Shown here: positions 7,890 to 17,282 of the stretch, piece after piece
Position numbering within the stretch: position 1 is the first letter of the stretch
How the letters are laid out: every line of letters starts with the position of its first letter
Assembly (NCBI GenBank): GCA_902363255.1
Contig: CABIZO010000004.1
Span: 372,001 to 436,000, forward strand
DNA length: 64,000 bases
From: Peptostreptococcaceae bacterium
GTDB lineage: Bacteria; Bacillota; Clostridia; Peptostreptococcales; Peptostreptococcaceae
Direction: 5' to 3'
The notes under the pieces: model-generated
Databases searched by the model: none
What the model was told of the DNA's origin: nothing
Seen by the model: the letters and a program-made list of their open reading frames with translations, nothing else
Position numbers and translations under genes: made by a program

Positions 7890-9143
7890 CTAAAAATAAA
7901 TAGTAAAGATAACAGAATTTTTTTTACTTTCTATCTTGTAATAAAGATTATGACTTTTTAATATTTTGCTAACTATATAAAGTCCTAATCCACTACCACC
8001 AGTTTTTCTATTTCTAGATTTTTCCACCCTGAAGAAAGGATTAAATACTTCACCTAGGTGTCTATGTTCAATAGTTACTCCAGTATTTTCAATTTCCAGT
8101 ACTACCGTCTTACTTGCTTTTGATTTATAAGCCTTAACTATTATTTTTTCACCTTTAGGAGAATATTTAATAGCATTGTTTATTAAATTATTTAAAACCT
8201 TTGTTATTTTTTCTCTATCAGCTTTTATACTTAAATTATTTTCCACTTTATAAATAAGTTTTAAACTTTTATCTTCAATTAAATAACTTTGTCTATTTAC
8301 TAAACCTCTAAGCATTTCACTTAAATTAATAATTTCAATTTTCAAGTCTTTTTCTAACAATTCACTTTTAGAAATTTCCATCATCTCATCTACTAATATT
8401 TTTAATTCTTGAGTACAATCATATGATTTTTTTAAGTATGTTTCTCGATCTTTATATTTTCCAACATTATATATCATACCCTCTAGTTGTCCACTTATTA
8501 TAGTTATAGGTGTCTTTAATTCGTGAGATATAGTTGCTATAAATTCTTTTCTTTTCTTTTCTTCTTCTCTTTCTTTATTAATAATTTCAATTAATGGTTT
8601 TGTTATCGTGTTTGAATAAATATATGCTCCTAGTAAGGCAATTAAAAAAGCTGAAATTATTATAAAAGGAAGAATATTCCTAAGTACGGTATTAGCTTCA
8701 TCAATAGGTTGAAGTGGCATTGCAATTTCTAAATGATACAACTCTTGACTATCTTTTAGTTTTATAGTTGTTTTTATATTATATTCTTTTATCTGGTTTG
8801 ACATAGGAATGTTACCAGAATACTTATTAGTAATATGTTGTTCATTCTTTCCAAATATAATAAAACCTTTATCATTTGTAAGTATCATTGCTACATTTTG
8901 CTTTTTACCTAAAAAGTAAAGTCTTTGTTGCAATTCATCTAAATCATAAAATTTAGAATCTTCCACTATGGAGTTTACACTATTTTTTAACAATTCTATC
9001 TTATATTGATGATAATATGCTGGCATCAAAAAATATAGAGTTAGATAAATAATGAATGCTAAGAATAATAAAAGCCCTGAAGTTATTGTAAATAACTTAT
9101 ATTTAATATTTAAATTATTCCAAAATTTCAATATCTTTTTCAA
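7890..9143 (-). CDS. Sensor histidine kinase
   Basis: 417 residues. Membrane helix about 18-40, extracellular sensor region to about 155, second helix about 157-178, then the phospho-acceptor motif FIATISHELKTPITIISGQ near residue 205 and the ATPase boxes (NLINNAIKYSPKG, GSGLGLYIVSKIL). It autophosphorylates on the His of SHELKTP and passes phosphate to the regulator encoded upstream. The start is TTG at 9143, inside the regulator gene (29-bp overlap), with only a weak AAAGG-like site, so translation is probably coupled. The signal is unknown; the layout resembles Bacillus/Clostridium cell-envelope sensors. Confidence 0.9.
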   Translation of the reverse strand: MKKILKFWNNLNIKYKLFTITSGLLLFLAFIIYLTLYFLMPAYYHQYKIELLKNSVNSIVEDSKFYDLDELQQRLYFLGKKQNVAMILTNDKGFIIFGKNEQHITNKYSGNIPMSNQIKEYNIKTTIKLKDSQELYHLEIAMPLQPIDEANTVLRNILPFIIISAFLIALLGAYIYSNTITKPLIEIINKEREEEKKRKEFIATISHELKTPITIISGQLEGMIYNVGKYKDRETYLKKSYDCTQELKILVDEMMEISKSELLEKDLKIEIINLSEMLRGLVNRQSYLIEDKSLKLIYKVENNLSIKADREKITKVLNNLINNAIKYSPKGEKIIVKAYKSKASKTVVLEIENTGVTIEHRHLGEVFNPFFRVEKSRNRKTGGSGLGLYIVSKILKSHNLYYKIESKKNSVIFTIYF

Positions 9144-9795
9144 GAGTATACCCTATACCTTTCACAGTTTTTATATATGGTAAACTTATTTTTTTTCTAA
9201 GATTTTTTATATGAGCATCAACTATTCTTGTATCTCCATAGTAATCATATCCCCAAATACTGTCTAATAGACTCTCTCTTGTTATTACTTGAGGGTATTT
9301 CTCTATTAATGTCTTTAATATATTAAATTCCTTTAAGGTTAATTCTATATTTTTATCTTCCAATTGTACTGAATAAGTATTCAAATCTAACTTTATTTTT
9401 TCGAAACTTAAAAAATCATTACTTAGATTACTTTTACCTCTTCTTAATACAGCTTTTACTCTTTGTATCAACAGATTAAAAGAAAATGGTTTTGTTATAT
9501 AGTCATCACATTCTAATTCAAATCCCTTTAATTGTTCACTTTCCTCATTTAAAGCAGTTAAAAATATAATTGGAACATTAGAACTTTGTCTAATCATTTT
9601 ACATACAGAATATCCATCTAAGTTTGGCATCATTATATCAAGTAAAACTAAATCATATTCATTTTTTTTAAATAACTGTATTCCTTCAAGCCCATCACTA
9701 GCAAAGTCAACATCGTAACCTTCTGCTTTTAAGAACTCCACTATTAATTCTTGTATATTTACATCATCTTCCATAACCAAAATAGATGTATTCAT
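9115..9795 (-). CDS. OmpR/PhoB-type response regulator
   Basis: 226 residues. Receiver domain 1-120 with the acidic pair in VMEDDVNIQEL, phospho-acceptor Asp in LVLLDIMMPNLDG, and the switch Thr/Lys in FLTALNEE and DYITKPFSF. A winged-helix DNA-binding domain fills 130-226 (ELTLKEFNILKTLIEKYP, ESLLDSIWGYDYYGDTRIVD). It partners the kinase that overlaps its 3' end. Targets are unknown, but the small protein at 7605-7829 and the operon's own promoter are the obvious candidates. Confidence 0.92.
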   Translation of the reverse strand: MNTSILVMEDDVNIQELIVEFLKAEGYDVDFASDGLEGIQLFKKNEYDLVLLDIMMPNLDGYSVCKMIRQSSNVPIIFLTALNEESEQLKGFELECDDYITKPFSFNLLIQRVKAVLRRGKSNLSNDFLSFEKIKLDLNTYSVQLEDKNIELTLKEFNILKTLIEKYPQVITRESLLDSIWGYDYYGDTRIVDAHIKNLRKKISLPYIKTVKGIGYTLEKDIEILE

Positions 9796-10141
9796 TCCAT
9801 CACTCCTATAATTTTATAAATCTATTAATATATTTTATACTAAATAAAATATTATACTTTTATATTATAATACATATATGAATTTATGATGAAATTTTAA
9901 TTCAATTATATTTTTTAATGTTTGTATTTAATGTGATTTTCTACTAGGTATTTATATTTTTAATAATAGATAATTAAAATATTTTTTTCTTCCATATTTT
10001 ATAAAAAAATTATTAATATCTTAATTATGCAAATTTAAATTATTAATATGTTGTTAATTAGGTAAAAATAATATTATATTTAATAGCTGTATAACCTTTA
10101 AGAATTACTATATTATAATAAAAAGATTAGGAGGTCTAAAC
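9796..10141. other. Divergent AT-rich intergenic region
   Basis: 346 bp between the response-regulator gene (minus) and the 2H phosphoesterase (plus). It must contain both promoters. I see several near-repeats of ATTATTAATAT/TTAATTA around 10007-10065 that could be response-regulator sites, but nothing strong enough to call, and no ORF with a ribosome site. Confidence 0.4.
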
Positions 10142-10663
10142 TTGAGATATGTAATAGTTAGTATAGTAAAAGGAGAAGCTGGTGATTTTAACAATAATCT
10201 TAGAAAAGAAGTTTTTCAAAAGTTTAAAGCAAAATCATCAAAATTACCAGCTCATTTTACTATAAAATCACCTTTTGAAAACGAGAATATTTATGAAGTC
10301 GAAGAAGTTCTGGAAAGATTTACTCAAAATAATAATAAAGCTAATTATACTTTAAATGGGTATGATCATTTTGATGATAGAGTTATTTTTATGAAGGTTG
10401 ATATGAGTGATGAAGGGAAAAAATTACACGATAAACTTATTGACGAGTTAAGTAAAGTTAGTTATATCAACTTTGACAAAAAAGACGGTAAAAATAAAAT
10501 TTTTCATGTTACTATTAGCTCTAAAAAAATCAAAAAAATCTATAATGAACTTTGGTGCTATGTTAATCAATTTAATTGTAACTTTCATTGTGTATTTGAT
10601 AATATTTGTATTTATAAATGGGAAGAAAACACTTGGAAATTACACAAAGAATACTTATTCTAG
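10142..10663 (+). CDS. 2H phosphoesterase (2'-5' RNA ligase/LigT-like)
   Basis: 173 residues starting with TTG at 10142; AGGAGG lies 7 bases upstream and no ATG fits better. Two HxT/S motifs of the 2H superfamily are present: HFTIKSPF near residue 38 and HVTISS near 123, spaced as expected for the bilobed fold. Family members hydrolyse or form 2',5' or cyclic phosphodiesters on RNA or nucleotides (LigT, CPDase, YjcG). YjcG-like proteins in Firmicutes are the closest by size. The exact substrate is unknown. It stands alone, 180 bp before typA. Confidence 0.85.
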   Translation: MRYVIVSIVKGEAGDFNNNLRKEVFQKFKAKSSKLPAHFTIKSPFENENIYEVEEVLERFTQNNNKANYTLNGYDHFDDRVIFMKVDMSDEGKKLHDKLIDELSKVSYINFDKKDGKNKIFHVTISSKKIKKIYNELWCYVNQFNCNFHCVFDNICIYKWEENTWKLHKEYLF

Positions 10664-10843
10664 AATATAGTATAAGTTTTACAAATAAATAAATTAAAAT
10701 ATCAAATTATATAATTATGATATTCTTTTTTGAATTAAGTTAATACTAATAAAGATATGGTTACTTACTTTAATATATTTTACTTTTTTAATATGGTGTG
10801 ATATACTATATAAGTTATTTTTTAGAAAGGAAAAATTAAATAA

Positions 10844-12676
10844 ATGACAACAAAACATAAAATTATAAATATCGCTGTAATCGCTCACGTTGATGCTGGA
10901 AAATCAACTTTAGTTGATGCATTTTTATCTCAAAGTGGTGTATTTAGAGCAAATGAAGTAGTAAAAGACTGTGTAATGGATAGTAATGACCTTGAAGCAG
11001 AAAGAGGTATAACAATATATTCTAAAAACTGTTCTATAAACTACAAAGATTACAAAATAAACATAGTAGATACACCAGGACATAGTGACTTCTCTTCTGA
11101 AGTTGAACGTGTTATCAAAACTGTTGATACTGTTGTATTACTTGTTGATGCATCTGAAGGACCAATGCCTCAAACAAGATTCGTTTTACAAAAATCTTTA
11201 GAATTAGGTTTAAGACCTATACTATTTATAAACAAAATAGACAAATCAGATCAAAGAGCTGAAGAAGTTGTTGATGAAGTTTTCGATTTATTCGTAGACT
11301 TAAATGCAACTGATGAACAATGTGAATTCCCAATAATCTACGGTATAGCTAAACAGGGTATAGCTAAAAGAGAAATGGATGATGATTCTACTGATTTATC
11401 TCCATTATTCGAAACTATAGTTGAACATGCTTCTGCTTACCCTGATTATGATGATAAACATCTTCAATTACAAATATCTGCTCTTGCATACGATAACTTC
11501 GTAGGAAGACTTGGAATAGGTAGAGTTTACAAGGGAACTGTAAAATCTGGAGAACAAGTTTCTGTTTGTAAAGCAGGAGAAGTTGTAAGTAGAGGAAAAA
11601 TATCTAAACTTTCAGTTTATGAAGGATTAAAACAAGTTGAAGTAGACGAAGCTCATTCAGGAGACATCGTTGTTATAGCTGGTATACCTGACATCTCTAT
11701 AGGAGAAACAATTTGTGAAGTTGGACATCATTTACCAATGGAAATGATACATATAGAGGAACCTACTCTTTCTATGAACTTCTTAGTTAATGATTCTCCA
11801 TTTGCAGGTAAAAGTGGTAAATTCGTAACTACAAGACACTTAAAAGATAGATTAGATAAGGAATTAGAAGTTAATGTTGGTTTAAAAGTTGAACCAATGG
11901 ATACTACTGACGGATACAGAGTATCTGGTAGAGGTGAACTTCACTTATCTATACTTCTTGAAAACATGAGACGTGAAGGTTATGAAATAGGTGTCTCTAA
12001 ACCAGAAGTTTTAATGCATAGAGATGAAAACGGAAAATTATTAGAACCAGTCGAAAAAGTTATAATAAACTGTCCAGAAGCATATTCTGGTACTGTTATA
12101 AACAAAATGAACTTAAGAAAAGGTATGATGGAGGCTATGTCTATAGAAGGAGATTATGTGAAAATAGAATTCTCTGCTCCAACTCGTGGACTTTTAGGAT
12201 ATAGATCTGAGTTCATAAATGATACTCGTGGTGAAGGTAATATGGTTCGTTCATTTGCTAGATTCGAAGAGTACAAAGGTGAAATACCATCAAGAGCTAA
12301 CGGTGTGTTAATATCTCAATGTGGTGGTACTACTATGGCTTACGGATTAAATGCTTTAAGTGAAAGAGCTACTATGTTCGTTGACCCAGGTGTAGATGTA
12401 TATGAAGGTATGATAATAGGTATGAACTCAAGAAAAGACGATATGATAGTTAACCCAACTAAAAACAAAAAATTAACTAACGTTCGTGCTTCAGGTTCAG
12501 ATGATGCTATAAAGTTAAATGCTGCTAGAACATTTACTTTAGAAGAAGCATTAGAATTTATAGATGATGATGAGTTAGTTGAAATAACTCCAGACGCTAT
12601 AAGACTTAGAAAGAAATACTTAAATGAGCATGAAAGACTTCAATACAACAAAAGAAGAAAAGCTGCTCAACAATAA
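10844..12676 (+). CDS. typA: Translational GTPase TypA/BipA
   Basis: 610 residues, full length for the family. GTPase motifs: AHVDAGKSTLVDAFL (P-loop), ERGITI (switch I), DTPGHSDF (G3), NKIDK (G4). EF-Tu domain II, an EF-G-like domain III and the TypA-specific C-terminal domain (RGLLGYRSEFINDTRGEG, SRKDDMIVNPTKNKKLTN) follow. TypA is a ribosome-binding GTPase involved in ribosome assembly and stress or cold adaptation. AGAAAGGA precedes the ATG. Codon use is noticeably more C-rich (ATC, TTC) than its neighbours, typical of highly expressed genes. Confidence 0.97.
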   Translation: MTTKHKIINIAVIAHVDAGKSTLVDAFLSQSGVFRANEVVKDCVMDSNDLEAERGITIYSKNCSINYKDYKINIVDTPGHSDFSSEVERVIKTVDTVVLLVDASEGPMPQTRFVLQKSLELGLRPILFINKIDKSDQRAEEVVDEVFDLFVDLNATDEQCEFPIIYGIAKQGIAKREMDDDSTDLSPLFETIVEHASAYPDYDDKHLQLQISALAYDNFVGRLGIGRVYKGTVKSGEQVSVCKAGEVVSRGKISKLSVYEGLKQVEVDEAHSGDIVVIAGIPDISIGETICEVGHHLPMEMIHIEEPTLSMNFLVNDSPFAGKSGKFVTTRHLKDRLDKELEVNVGLKVEPMDTTDGYRVSGRGELHLSILLENMRREGYEIGVSKPEVLMHRDENGKLLEPVEKVIINCPEAYSGTVINKMNLRKGMMEAMSIEGDYVKIEFSAPTRGLLGYRSEFINDTRGEGNMVRSFARFEEYKGEIPSRANGVLISQCGGTTMAYGLNALSERATMFVDPGVDVYEGMIIGMNSRKDDMIVNPTKNKKLTNVRASGSDDAIKLNAARTFTLEEALEFIDDDELVEITPDAIRLRKKYLNEHERLQYNKRRKAAQQ

Positions 12677-12685
12677 TATATAAAA

Positions 12686-12728
12686 TAAAAAAATCCAGAG
12701 ATTAATAACTAGTCTCTGGATTTTTTTA
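12686..12728 (+). terminator. Intrinsic terminator after typA
   Basis: ATCCAGAGA (12693-12701) pairs with TCTCTGGAT (12713-12721), followed by TTTTTTT. It is 15 bases past the typA stop. Confidence 0.85.
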
Positions 12729-12761
12729 TTTTACCTATATTTAGTTAGCAAACACTTTTTT

Positions 12762-12919
12762 CTAATCTGCTTGGAATTTTTCTATTTCTACTATTACCTC
12801 TTCGAAAACTCTTCCTTTCTTCGCAATCAATGATGTGTTTGTCGTTAATACACATATAACTCCTGCATCATTAGTTTTTTTAATATATTCCACATTAGCT
12901 GCATTTATAAAAATTTCAT
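12762..12919 (-). pseudogene. Truncated, frameshifted transaldolase/F6P-aldolase remnant
   Basis: A good ribosome site (GGGGGAG) precedes ATG at 12919, but the frame stops after MKFL. If one T is added to the T5 run the frame opens to 52 residues that match the start of FSA/TAL-type transaldolases: KFFINAANVEYIKKTNDAG, then ICVLTTNTSLIAKKGRVFEE. The family normally reads (D/N)TAN...GVTTNPSLIAKEGR and is about 215 residues long with a catalytic Lys near 85. Here the Pro of TTNPSL is Thr, the Lys region is absent, and a TAG ends the frame. A decayed fragment, not a functional enzyme. Confidence 0.75.
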
Positions 12920-13197
12920 ATTATTTCTCCCCCTATTTTTATTAAATAAAATATTGCTATTATATCAAAAAATAAAACAAGTTATATCACTAGTATTTCT
13001 TCCGACAGCGTTCCTACTACTAAAATTATTATCGAAAAAGGATTATTAAAGAAATAATATATCAACAACCATAATTACAAGGTTCAAAACCTTTAGATAT
13101 ATTATTTTCTTACTTATCTACGGCTGATTTACCATAAAATAAACATAATTATCTATCTCAAGATATCCGTATTAAAGAAAATATTTAATCCTCATAT
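12920..13197. other. Gene-poor stretch with possible coding debris
   Basis: About 280 bp without a gene. On the plus strand an open frame ends at 13057 with ISSDSVPTTKIIIEKGLLKK, which looks like the tail of a protein but has no start or recognisable family. Together with the transaldolase fragment next to it, this may be the scar of a deleted locus. Confidence 0.4.
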
Positions 13198-13238
13198 AAA
13201 AAATGGGTTGATTTTTAAATATCATCCCATTTTTTTAT
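13198..13238 (-). terminator. Intrinsic terminator after the DUF1450 gene
   Basis: AAATGGGTTGAT pairs with ATCATCCCATTT with flanking A/T runs. It ends right at the stop codon of the gene at 13240. Confidence 0.75.
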
Positions 13239-13239
13239 T

Positions 13240-13437
13240 TTATTTACATTCATTAATGAACTCTTCTTCTGTTTTTGTAATTATATAAGTACCATTTATT
13301 CTACCAAAAAAATGTGTTTTTTCTTTTCTACAAGCACTTACACAACCTTCTCTTACATTTTCTTCTGTTATTATTTCTTTTAATTTATCAACATTTATAT
13401 TTGAACAAAAAGGGCATACTCTTACTAATTTACTCAT
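13240..13437 (-). CDS. DUF1450 (YuzB-like) small cysteine protein
   Basis: 65 residues. VCPFCSNIN at the N terminus and REGCVSACRKEKTHFFGRING in the middle match the DUF1450/YuzB family, small thioredoxin-fold-like proteins with four cysteines that may hold an Fe-S or zinc site. Function unknown. GAGGAG lies 7 bases before the ATG. The nearest upstream gene on the same strand starts 430 bp away, and this gene has its own terminator. Confidence 0.75.
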   Translation of the reverse strand: MSKLVRVCPFCSNINVDKLKEIITEENVREGCVSACRKEKTHFFGRINGTYIITKTEEEFINECK

Positions 13438-13499
13438 TATAATCTCCTCATATTTTAAAATTTTATATTATTAATACCCTTATACTTGATTTAAAATCT

Positions 13500-13871
13500 T
13501 TAATTTACAAATTTCCATACATATACATCCTTCATTATATTTATTTGTTCTAACTCTTCAAATAAGTTGTGCAATTTTAAAAACTCTTCTGTTATTCTAT
13601 TTTTATATTTATTATTCACTAAAAAATTATCTAAATCTTCTAGTCCTAAAGATGATTTCCCCATATAAATCATAAATTTATTATAATTTTCATCATATAA
13701 CTTGTATTCATCACTTAAAATTTTTAATTTTTTAAATTCTTTTTTTGATTTTCTTATATAATTTATTATATCTTTATGTGAACTTATAATTGTGTTAGTT
13801 TTCTCTTTACCAACTTTTTTTATCAAATATTCTTTGTAGTAAGATATTATATCTTTTAACTCTTCCTCCAT
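13500..13871 (-). CDS. Hypothetical helical protein
   Basis: 123 residues from the ATG at 13871, chosen because AGGAG sits 10 bases upstream; an in-frame start 60 bases earlier has no site. Predicted all-alpha and highly charged (ELKDIISYYKEYLIKKVGKE, FKKLKILSDEYKLYDENYNK), with no signal peptide, membrane segment or cysteine motif. I recognise no family. It lies between two other small minus-strand genes. Confidence 0.6.
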   Translation of the reverse strand: MEEELKDIISYYKEYLIKKVGKEKTNTIISSHKDIINYIRKSKKEFKKLKILSDEYKLYDENYNKFMIYMGKSSLGLEDLDNFLVNNKYKNRITEEFLKLHNLFEELEQINIMKDVYVWKFVN

Positions 13872-13963
13872 TTTTAAATTTCTCCTATCTTTAATCATAC
13901 TAAATACTTTACTGATTTTAATAATACCCAAAAACTATATTATTATATAAAAATTCAAAATAA

Positions 13964-13992
13964 AAAAAGATTGATTCATAACCAATCTTTTT
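13964..13992 (-). terminator. Intrinsic terminator after the 31-residue membrane peptide
   Basis: AAAAAGATTG pairs with CAATCTTTTT around ATTCATAAC. It is about 50 bases past the stop of the small gene at 14041. Confidence 0.7.
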
Positions 13993-14040
13993 ACATATAT
14001 TTATATAGATAAAATTATTTTATTCAATTTATATTAATAG

Positions 14041-14136
14041 TTATTTTTCTATTAGGTTTAATTCTGATAAATATGATAAAAATGAAAGTCCAAGCATTAT
14101 AACTACTAATACTGCTGTTATAAGTACAATCGCCAT
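14041..14136 (-). CDS. 31-residue single-pass membrane peptide
   Basis: A short ORF with an excellent site, AGGAGGAATTTAT-ATG. The product begins MAIVLITAVLVVIMLGLSFL: one hydrophobic helix over residues 3-22, then a polar tail ending SELNLIEK. It has its own terminator at 13964-13992. Its size and composition resemble small membrane proteins such as CydX/KdpF-type accessory peptides or type I toxins, but the neighbours give no partner. The function is unknown. Confidence 0.6.
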   Translation of the reverse strand: MAIVLITAVLVVIMLGLSFLSYLSELNLIEK

Positions 14137-14352
14137 ATAAATTCCTCCTTTTGTTAATATTATAATAACCCAATATGAATAATTTATGAATTTAATAGGA
14201 ATTATAATTCTTTTACATTAATTTATATAAAATTCTATTTAATTCCTTTTTACATAATAATATAATACCATATTCTTACTTAAAAATAGTTAAAAGTTTG
14301 TAACCTTCCAATGTAATTAGTTATATTTTTTAATATTTTTTTATAAATTTTG

Positions 14353-14381
14353 TTGACATATTTATTAACTTTGATTAGAAT
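14353..14381 (+). promoter_or_regulatory. Promoter of the thr T-box operon
   Basis: TTGACA (14353-14358) and TAGAAT (14376-14381) are spaced by 17 bases, ending about 20 bases before the T-box leader. Confidence 0.75.
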
Positions 14382-14404
14382 TTAAATAATTTAATATAAA
14401 AAAG

Positions 14405-14645
14405 CTGTGATTAGGAAGAGTAAATTTAAATCTATTATCAGAGATGGAAATTCATAGGCTGAAAGATTTCCTTAATTAGAAAAATTGAAAACTACCTATG
14501 AGCTTCATTCCGAAGTTATCTTTTGATTTTAGTAAGAATAGACGTTTTACATACGTTATATGTAACAAGTGGATTTTTTAATCAATTTGGGTGGAACCGC
14601 GGGAATATACTCTCGTCCCTTTTTAGGGATGGGAGTTTTTTATTA
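14405..14645 (+). ncRNA. T-box leader, threonine specific
   Basis: The T-box core GGGTGGAACCGCGGG lies at 14589-14603, followed by an intrinsic terminator (ACTCTCGTCCC with GGGATGGGAGT, then TTTTTT at 14619-14642). In stem I, CATAGG pairs with CCTATG and the specifier loop GAAAACTACC presents ACT, a threonine codon. Uncharged tRNA-Thr would pair with the specifier and T-box to form the antiterminator. The downstream genes, thrC and thrB, make threonine, which agrees with the specifier reading. Confidence 0.93.
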
Positions 14646-14677
14646 CAAAAAATTAAATTTTATAAGGAGGTATAAAT

Positions 14678-16159
14678 ATGCACTTTATAAGTACAAGGGG
14701 ATGCAATGAAAAAATAAAAGGATCAAAAGCCATAGTAAATGGACTTTGTAGTGATGGCGGACTATATGTACCTACAGAATTTCCATATATAAAGAATAAA
14801 CTTAATAAATTTGTTAGCCTCTCCTATAATGAATTATGCTTTGAAATTTTAAAATTATTTTTAGATGATTTTACTGAAGAAGAATTAAGATCATGTATTA
14901 AGAAAGCTTATGATAATAAATTTGATACAAAAATAATTGCTCCAACAAAAAAAATAAATAATCATTATTTTTTAGAACTATACCATGGACCTACATGTGC
15001 ATTCAAGGATATGGCCTTAACATTAATGCCTCATCTTCTTGAAAAATCTCTAAAAAAAAATAATATAAAAGAAGAAGTAGTTATTTTAACAGCAACTTCA
15101 GGAGATACAGGTAAAGCGGCTTTAGAAGGATTTAAAAATTTAAATCAAATTAAAATAATTGTTTTTTTCCCCGAAGATGGAGTAAGTAATATTCAAAAAC
15201 TTCAGATGAGAACTCAAGAAGGAAATAATACTTATGTTGTTTCTATAAATGGTAATTTTGATGATGCTCAATCTGCTGTAAAAAATATATTTAATGATGA
15301 TGAATTTAATAAATACTTATTAGAAAACAACTATAGATTATCTTCTGCTAACTCTATAAACATTGGAAGACTATTACCTCAAATTGTTTATTATTTTTAT
15401 TCTTACTTAAGCTTAGTAAGAGATAAACATATAAAATTAAATGACAAAACAAACTTTGTTGTACCTACTGGTAATTTTGGTAATATTCTTGCTGCTTATT
15501 ATGCTAAGTTAATGGGATTACCAATCAACAAATTAATATGTGCTTCTAATGAAAACAATATACTTTATGACTTTTTTAATACTGGTAAATATGATAAAAA
15601 TAGAATACTTCATTTAACAACCTCTCCATCTATGGATATTTTAATATCAAGTAATTTAGAAAGACTTTTGTTTGAGATAAGTAATAGAGATGATAAAAAA
15701 GTAAATTTATTAATCAATAGTTTAAATAACAAAGGATTTTATGAAATTGACGAAAATATGAAGTTAAATTTAAACACTTTCCATGGAGAATATGCTACTT
15801 CAGCAGAAGTAAAAGAAAATATTAATAAAGTTTTTAATGAAAATAATTATTTAATAGATACACATACATCCGTAGCATATACTGCATATGAAAAATATAA
15901 GCAAGTTAATTTGGAATATATATCTACAATAATAGTATCTACTGCAAGTCCCTACAAATTTAGTAAGGATGTACTATCTTCTCTAGGTGGTGATATAAAA
16001 AATCTAAATGAATTTGATATTTTAGAAAGACTAAGTTCATATACAAATACAGAGATTCCATTACCTATAGAAAATTTAAAAACTGCTAATATTCTTCATA
16101 ATAGAAATTGTGAAAAATATGAATTAAAAAAAGAAATTAAAAATATTTTAAAGGTGTAG
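14678..16159 (+). CDS. thrC: Threonine synthase
   Basis: 493 residues. Converts O-phosphohomoserine to threonine using PLP. The N-terminal part begins with MHFISTRG, and the PLP lysine lies in HGPTCAFKDMALTLMP; the phosphate loop is VPTGNFGNILAAYYAK, preceded by TATSGDTGKAALEGF. The length and the N-terminal domain match the longer bacterial type. AAGGAGGT precedes the ATG. It is the first gene of the T-box operon, and thrB begins 8 bp after it. Confidence 0.95.
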   Translation: MHFISTRGCNEKIKGSKAIVNGLCSDGGLYVPTEFPYIKNKLNKFVSLSYNELCFEILKLFLDDFTEEELRSCIKKAYDNKFDTKIIAPTKKINNHYFLELYHGPTCAFKDMALTLMPHLLEKSLKKNNIKEEVVILTATSGDTGKAALEGFKNLNQIKIIVFFPEDGVSNIQKLQMRTQEGNNTYVVSINGNFDDAQSAVKNIFNDDEFNKYLLENNYRLSSANSINIGRLLPQIVYYFYSYLSLVRDKHIKLNDKTNFVVPTGNFGNILAAYYAKLMGLPINKLICASNENNILYDFFNTGKYDKNRILHLTTSPSMDILISSNLERLLFEISNRDDKKVNLLINSLNNKGFYEIDENMKLNLNTFHGEYATSAEVKENINKVFNENNYLIDTHTSVAYTAYEKYKQVNLEYISTIIVSTASPYKFSKDVLSSLGGDIKNLNEFDILERLSSYTNTEIPLPIENLKTANILHNRNCEKYELKKEIKNILKV

Positions 16160-16167
16160 GTGATAAT

Positions 16168-17064
16168 ATGTTAGAGATAATTGTACCAGCTACTAGTGCA
16201 AATATTGGCCCTGGATATGACTGCCTTGGTATAGCCTTGAATTTATATAATAAATTCTATTTTGAGGAAATCGATGAAGGTATTATAATTGAAGAAAAGG
16301 AAAAAGAATATATAAATAAAGATAATCTGGTTTATAAATCAATGTCACACTTTTTTGAAAAGGTAAAACCAGATATTATTCCAAAAGGTTTAAAAATTAA
16401 AATTGTAGATGATATACCTATTTGTAGAGGTCTAGGTAGTAGTGCTACATGTATAGTTGCAGGACTCATGGCTGCTAATTATCTTAGTAAATCAAACTTA
16501 AGTAAAGAAGAAATTTTAAGATTAGCTACAGAAATTGAAGGACACCCAGACAATGTCGCTCCAGCTATATATGGAAATATGATTGTAGCACTTATAGAAG
16601 ATGAAAAAATATATTATGATAGAATTAAAGTTCCAGAGAACTTAAGATTTTGTGCATTTATACCAGACTTTAGACTTTCAACAGAAAAAGCAAGATCTGT
16701 TATCCCTAAAACTATAAATCATAAAGACGGTGTTTTTAATGTATCGAGAGCTACTCTTTTAGTAACTGCTTTCATGAATAATAATCTTGAATTACTAAAA
16801 GTAGCTTGTAAAGATAAATTTCACCAAGAATATAGAAGACCTCTAATCAAAGACTACGATAGAATTGTTAATCATTCATATGAATTAAATTGCTTAGGTA
16901 CTTTTTTAAGTGGTGCTGGACCAACTATAATGTCTCTATCATATGATGATGATATGGATTTTTTACCTAAAATGGAATCATATTTATCCACTTTAAGCAA
17001 TAAATGGCAAATTAAAGAATTACATTGTGATTCTAAAGGAGCAGTTTTCAATATAATAAATTAA
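16168..17064 (+). CDS. thrB: Homoserine kinase
   Basis: 298 residues of the GHMP kinase family. PATSANIGPGYDCLG at the N terminus, the ATP-binding glycine-rich loop PICRGLGSSATCIVAGLMAA near residue 90, and GTFLSGAGPTIMSL near the C terminus are diagnostic. It phosphorylates homoserine to feed ThrC. It starts with ATG at 16168 after GTGTAGGTGATAAT, 8 bp past thrC, so the two are surely cotranscribed. Homoserine dehydrogenase is not in this window. Confidence 0.95.
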   Translation: MLEIIVPATSANIGPGYDCLGIALNLYNKFYFEEIDEGIIIEEKEKEYINKDNLVYKSMSHFFEKVKPDIIPKGLKIKIVDDIPICRGLGSSATCIVAGLMAANYLSKSNLSKEEILRLATEIEGHPDNVAPAIYGNMIVALIEDEKIYYDRIKVPENLRFCAFIPDFRLSTEKARSVIPKTINHKDGVFNVSRATLLVTAFMNNNLELLKVACKDKFHQEYRRPLIKDYDRIVNHSYELNCLGTFLSGAGPTIMSLSYDDDMDFLPKMESYLSTLSNKWQIKELHCDSKGAVFNIIN

Positions 17065-17070
17065 TTATTT

Positions 17071-17103
17071 AAAGATATAGGCTTTAAAACCTATATCTTT
17101 TTA
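17071..17103 (+). terminator. Intrinsic terminator after thrB
   Basis: AAAGATATAGG pairs perfectly with CCTATATCTTT around CTTTAAAA, then T-run. It starts 6 bases past the thrB stop. Confidence 0.85.
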
Positions 17104-17282
17104 AATTCGTAATAAATTATTTTTAAGATATTAAATTTTCATAAAAAGGATTTTATATTTTTTTTAAAAGGTTTATAATATAGAATAGGTCTATTATTTT
17201 ATAGATTAATTTTTTTCAAGTATTGATTTATCTTAAAAAAATTATTAATATATAATAGATGTTTAAATGATAAAGGAGAGTG

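Noticed and set aside
13000..13057. Plus-strand frame ending SVPTTKIIIEKGLLKK as a real gene
   Set aside because: No start codon with a ribosome site and no family match; listed only as possible debris.
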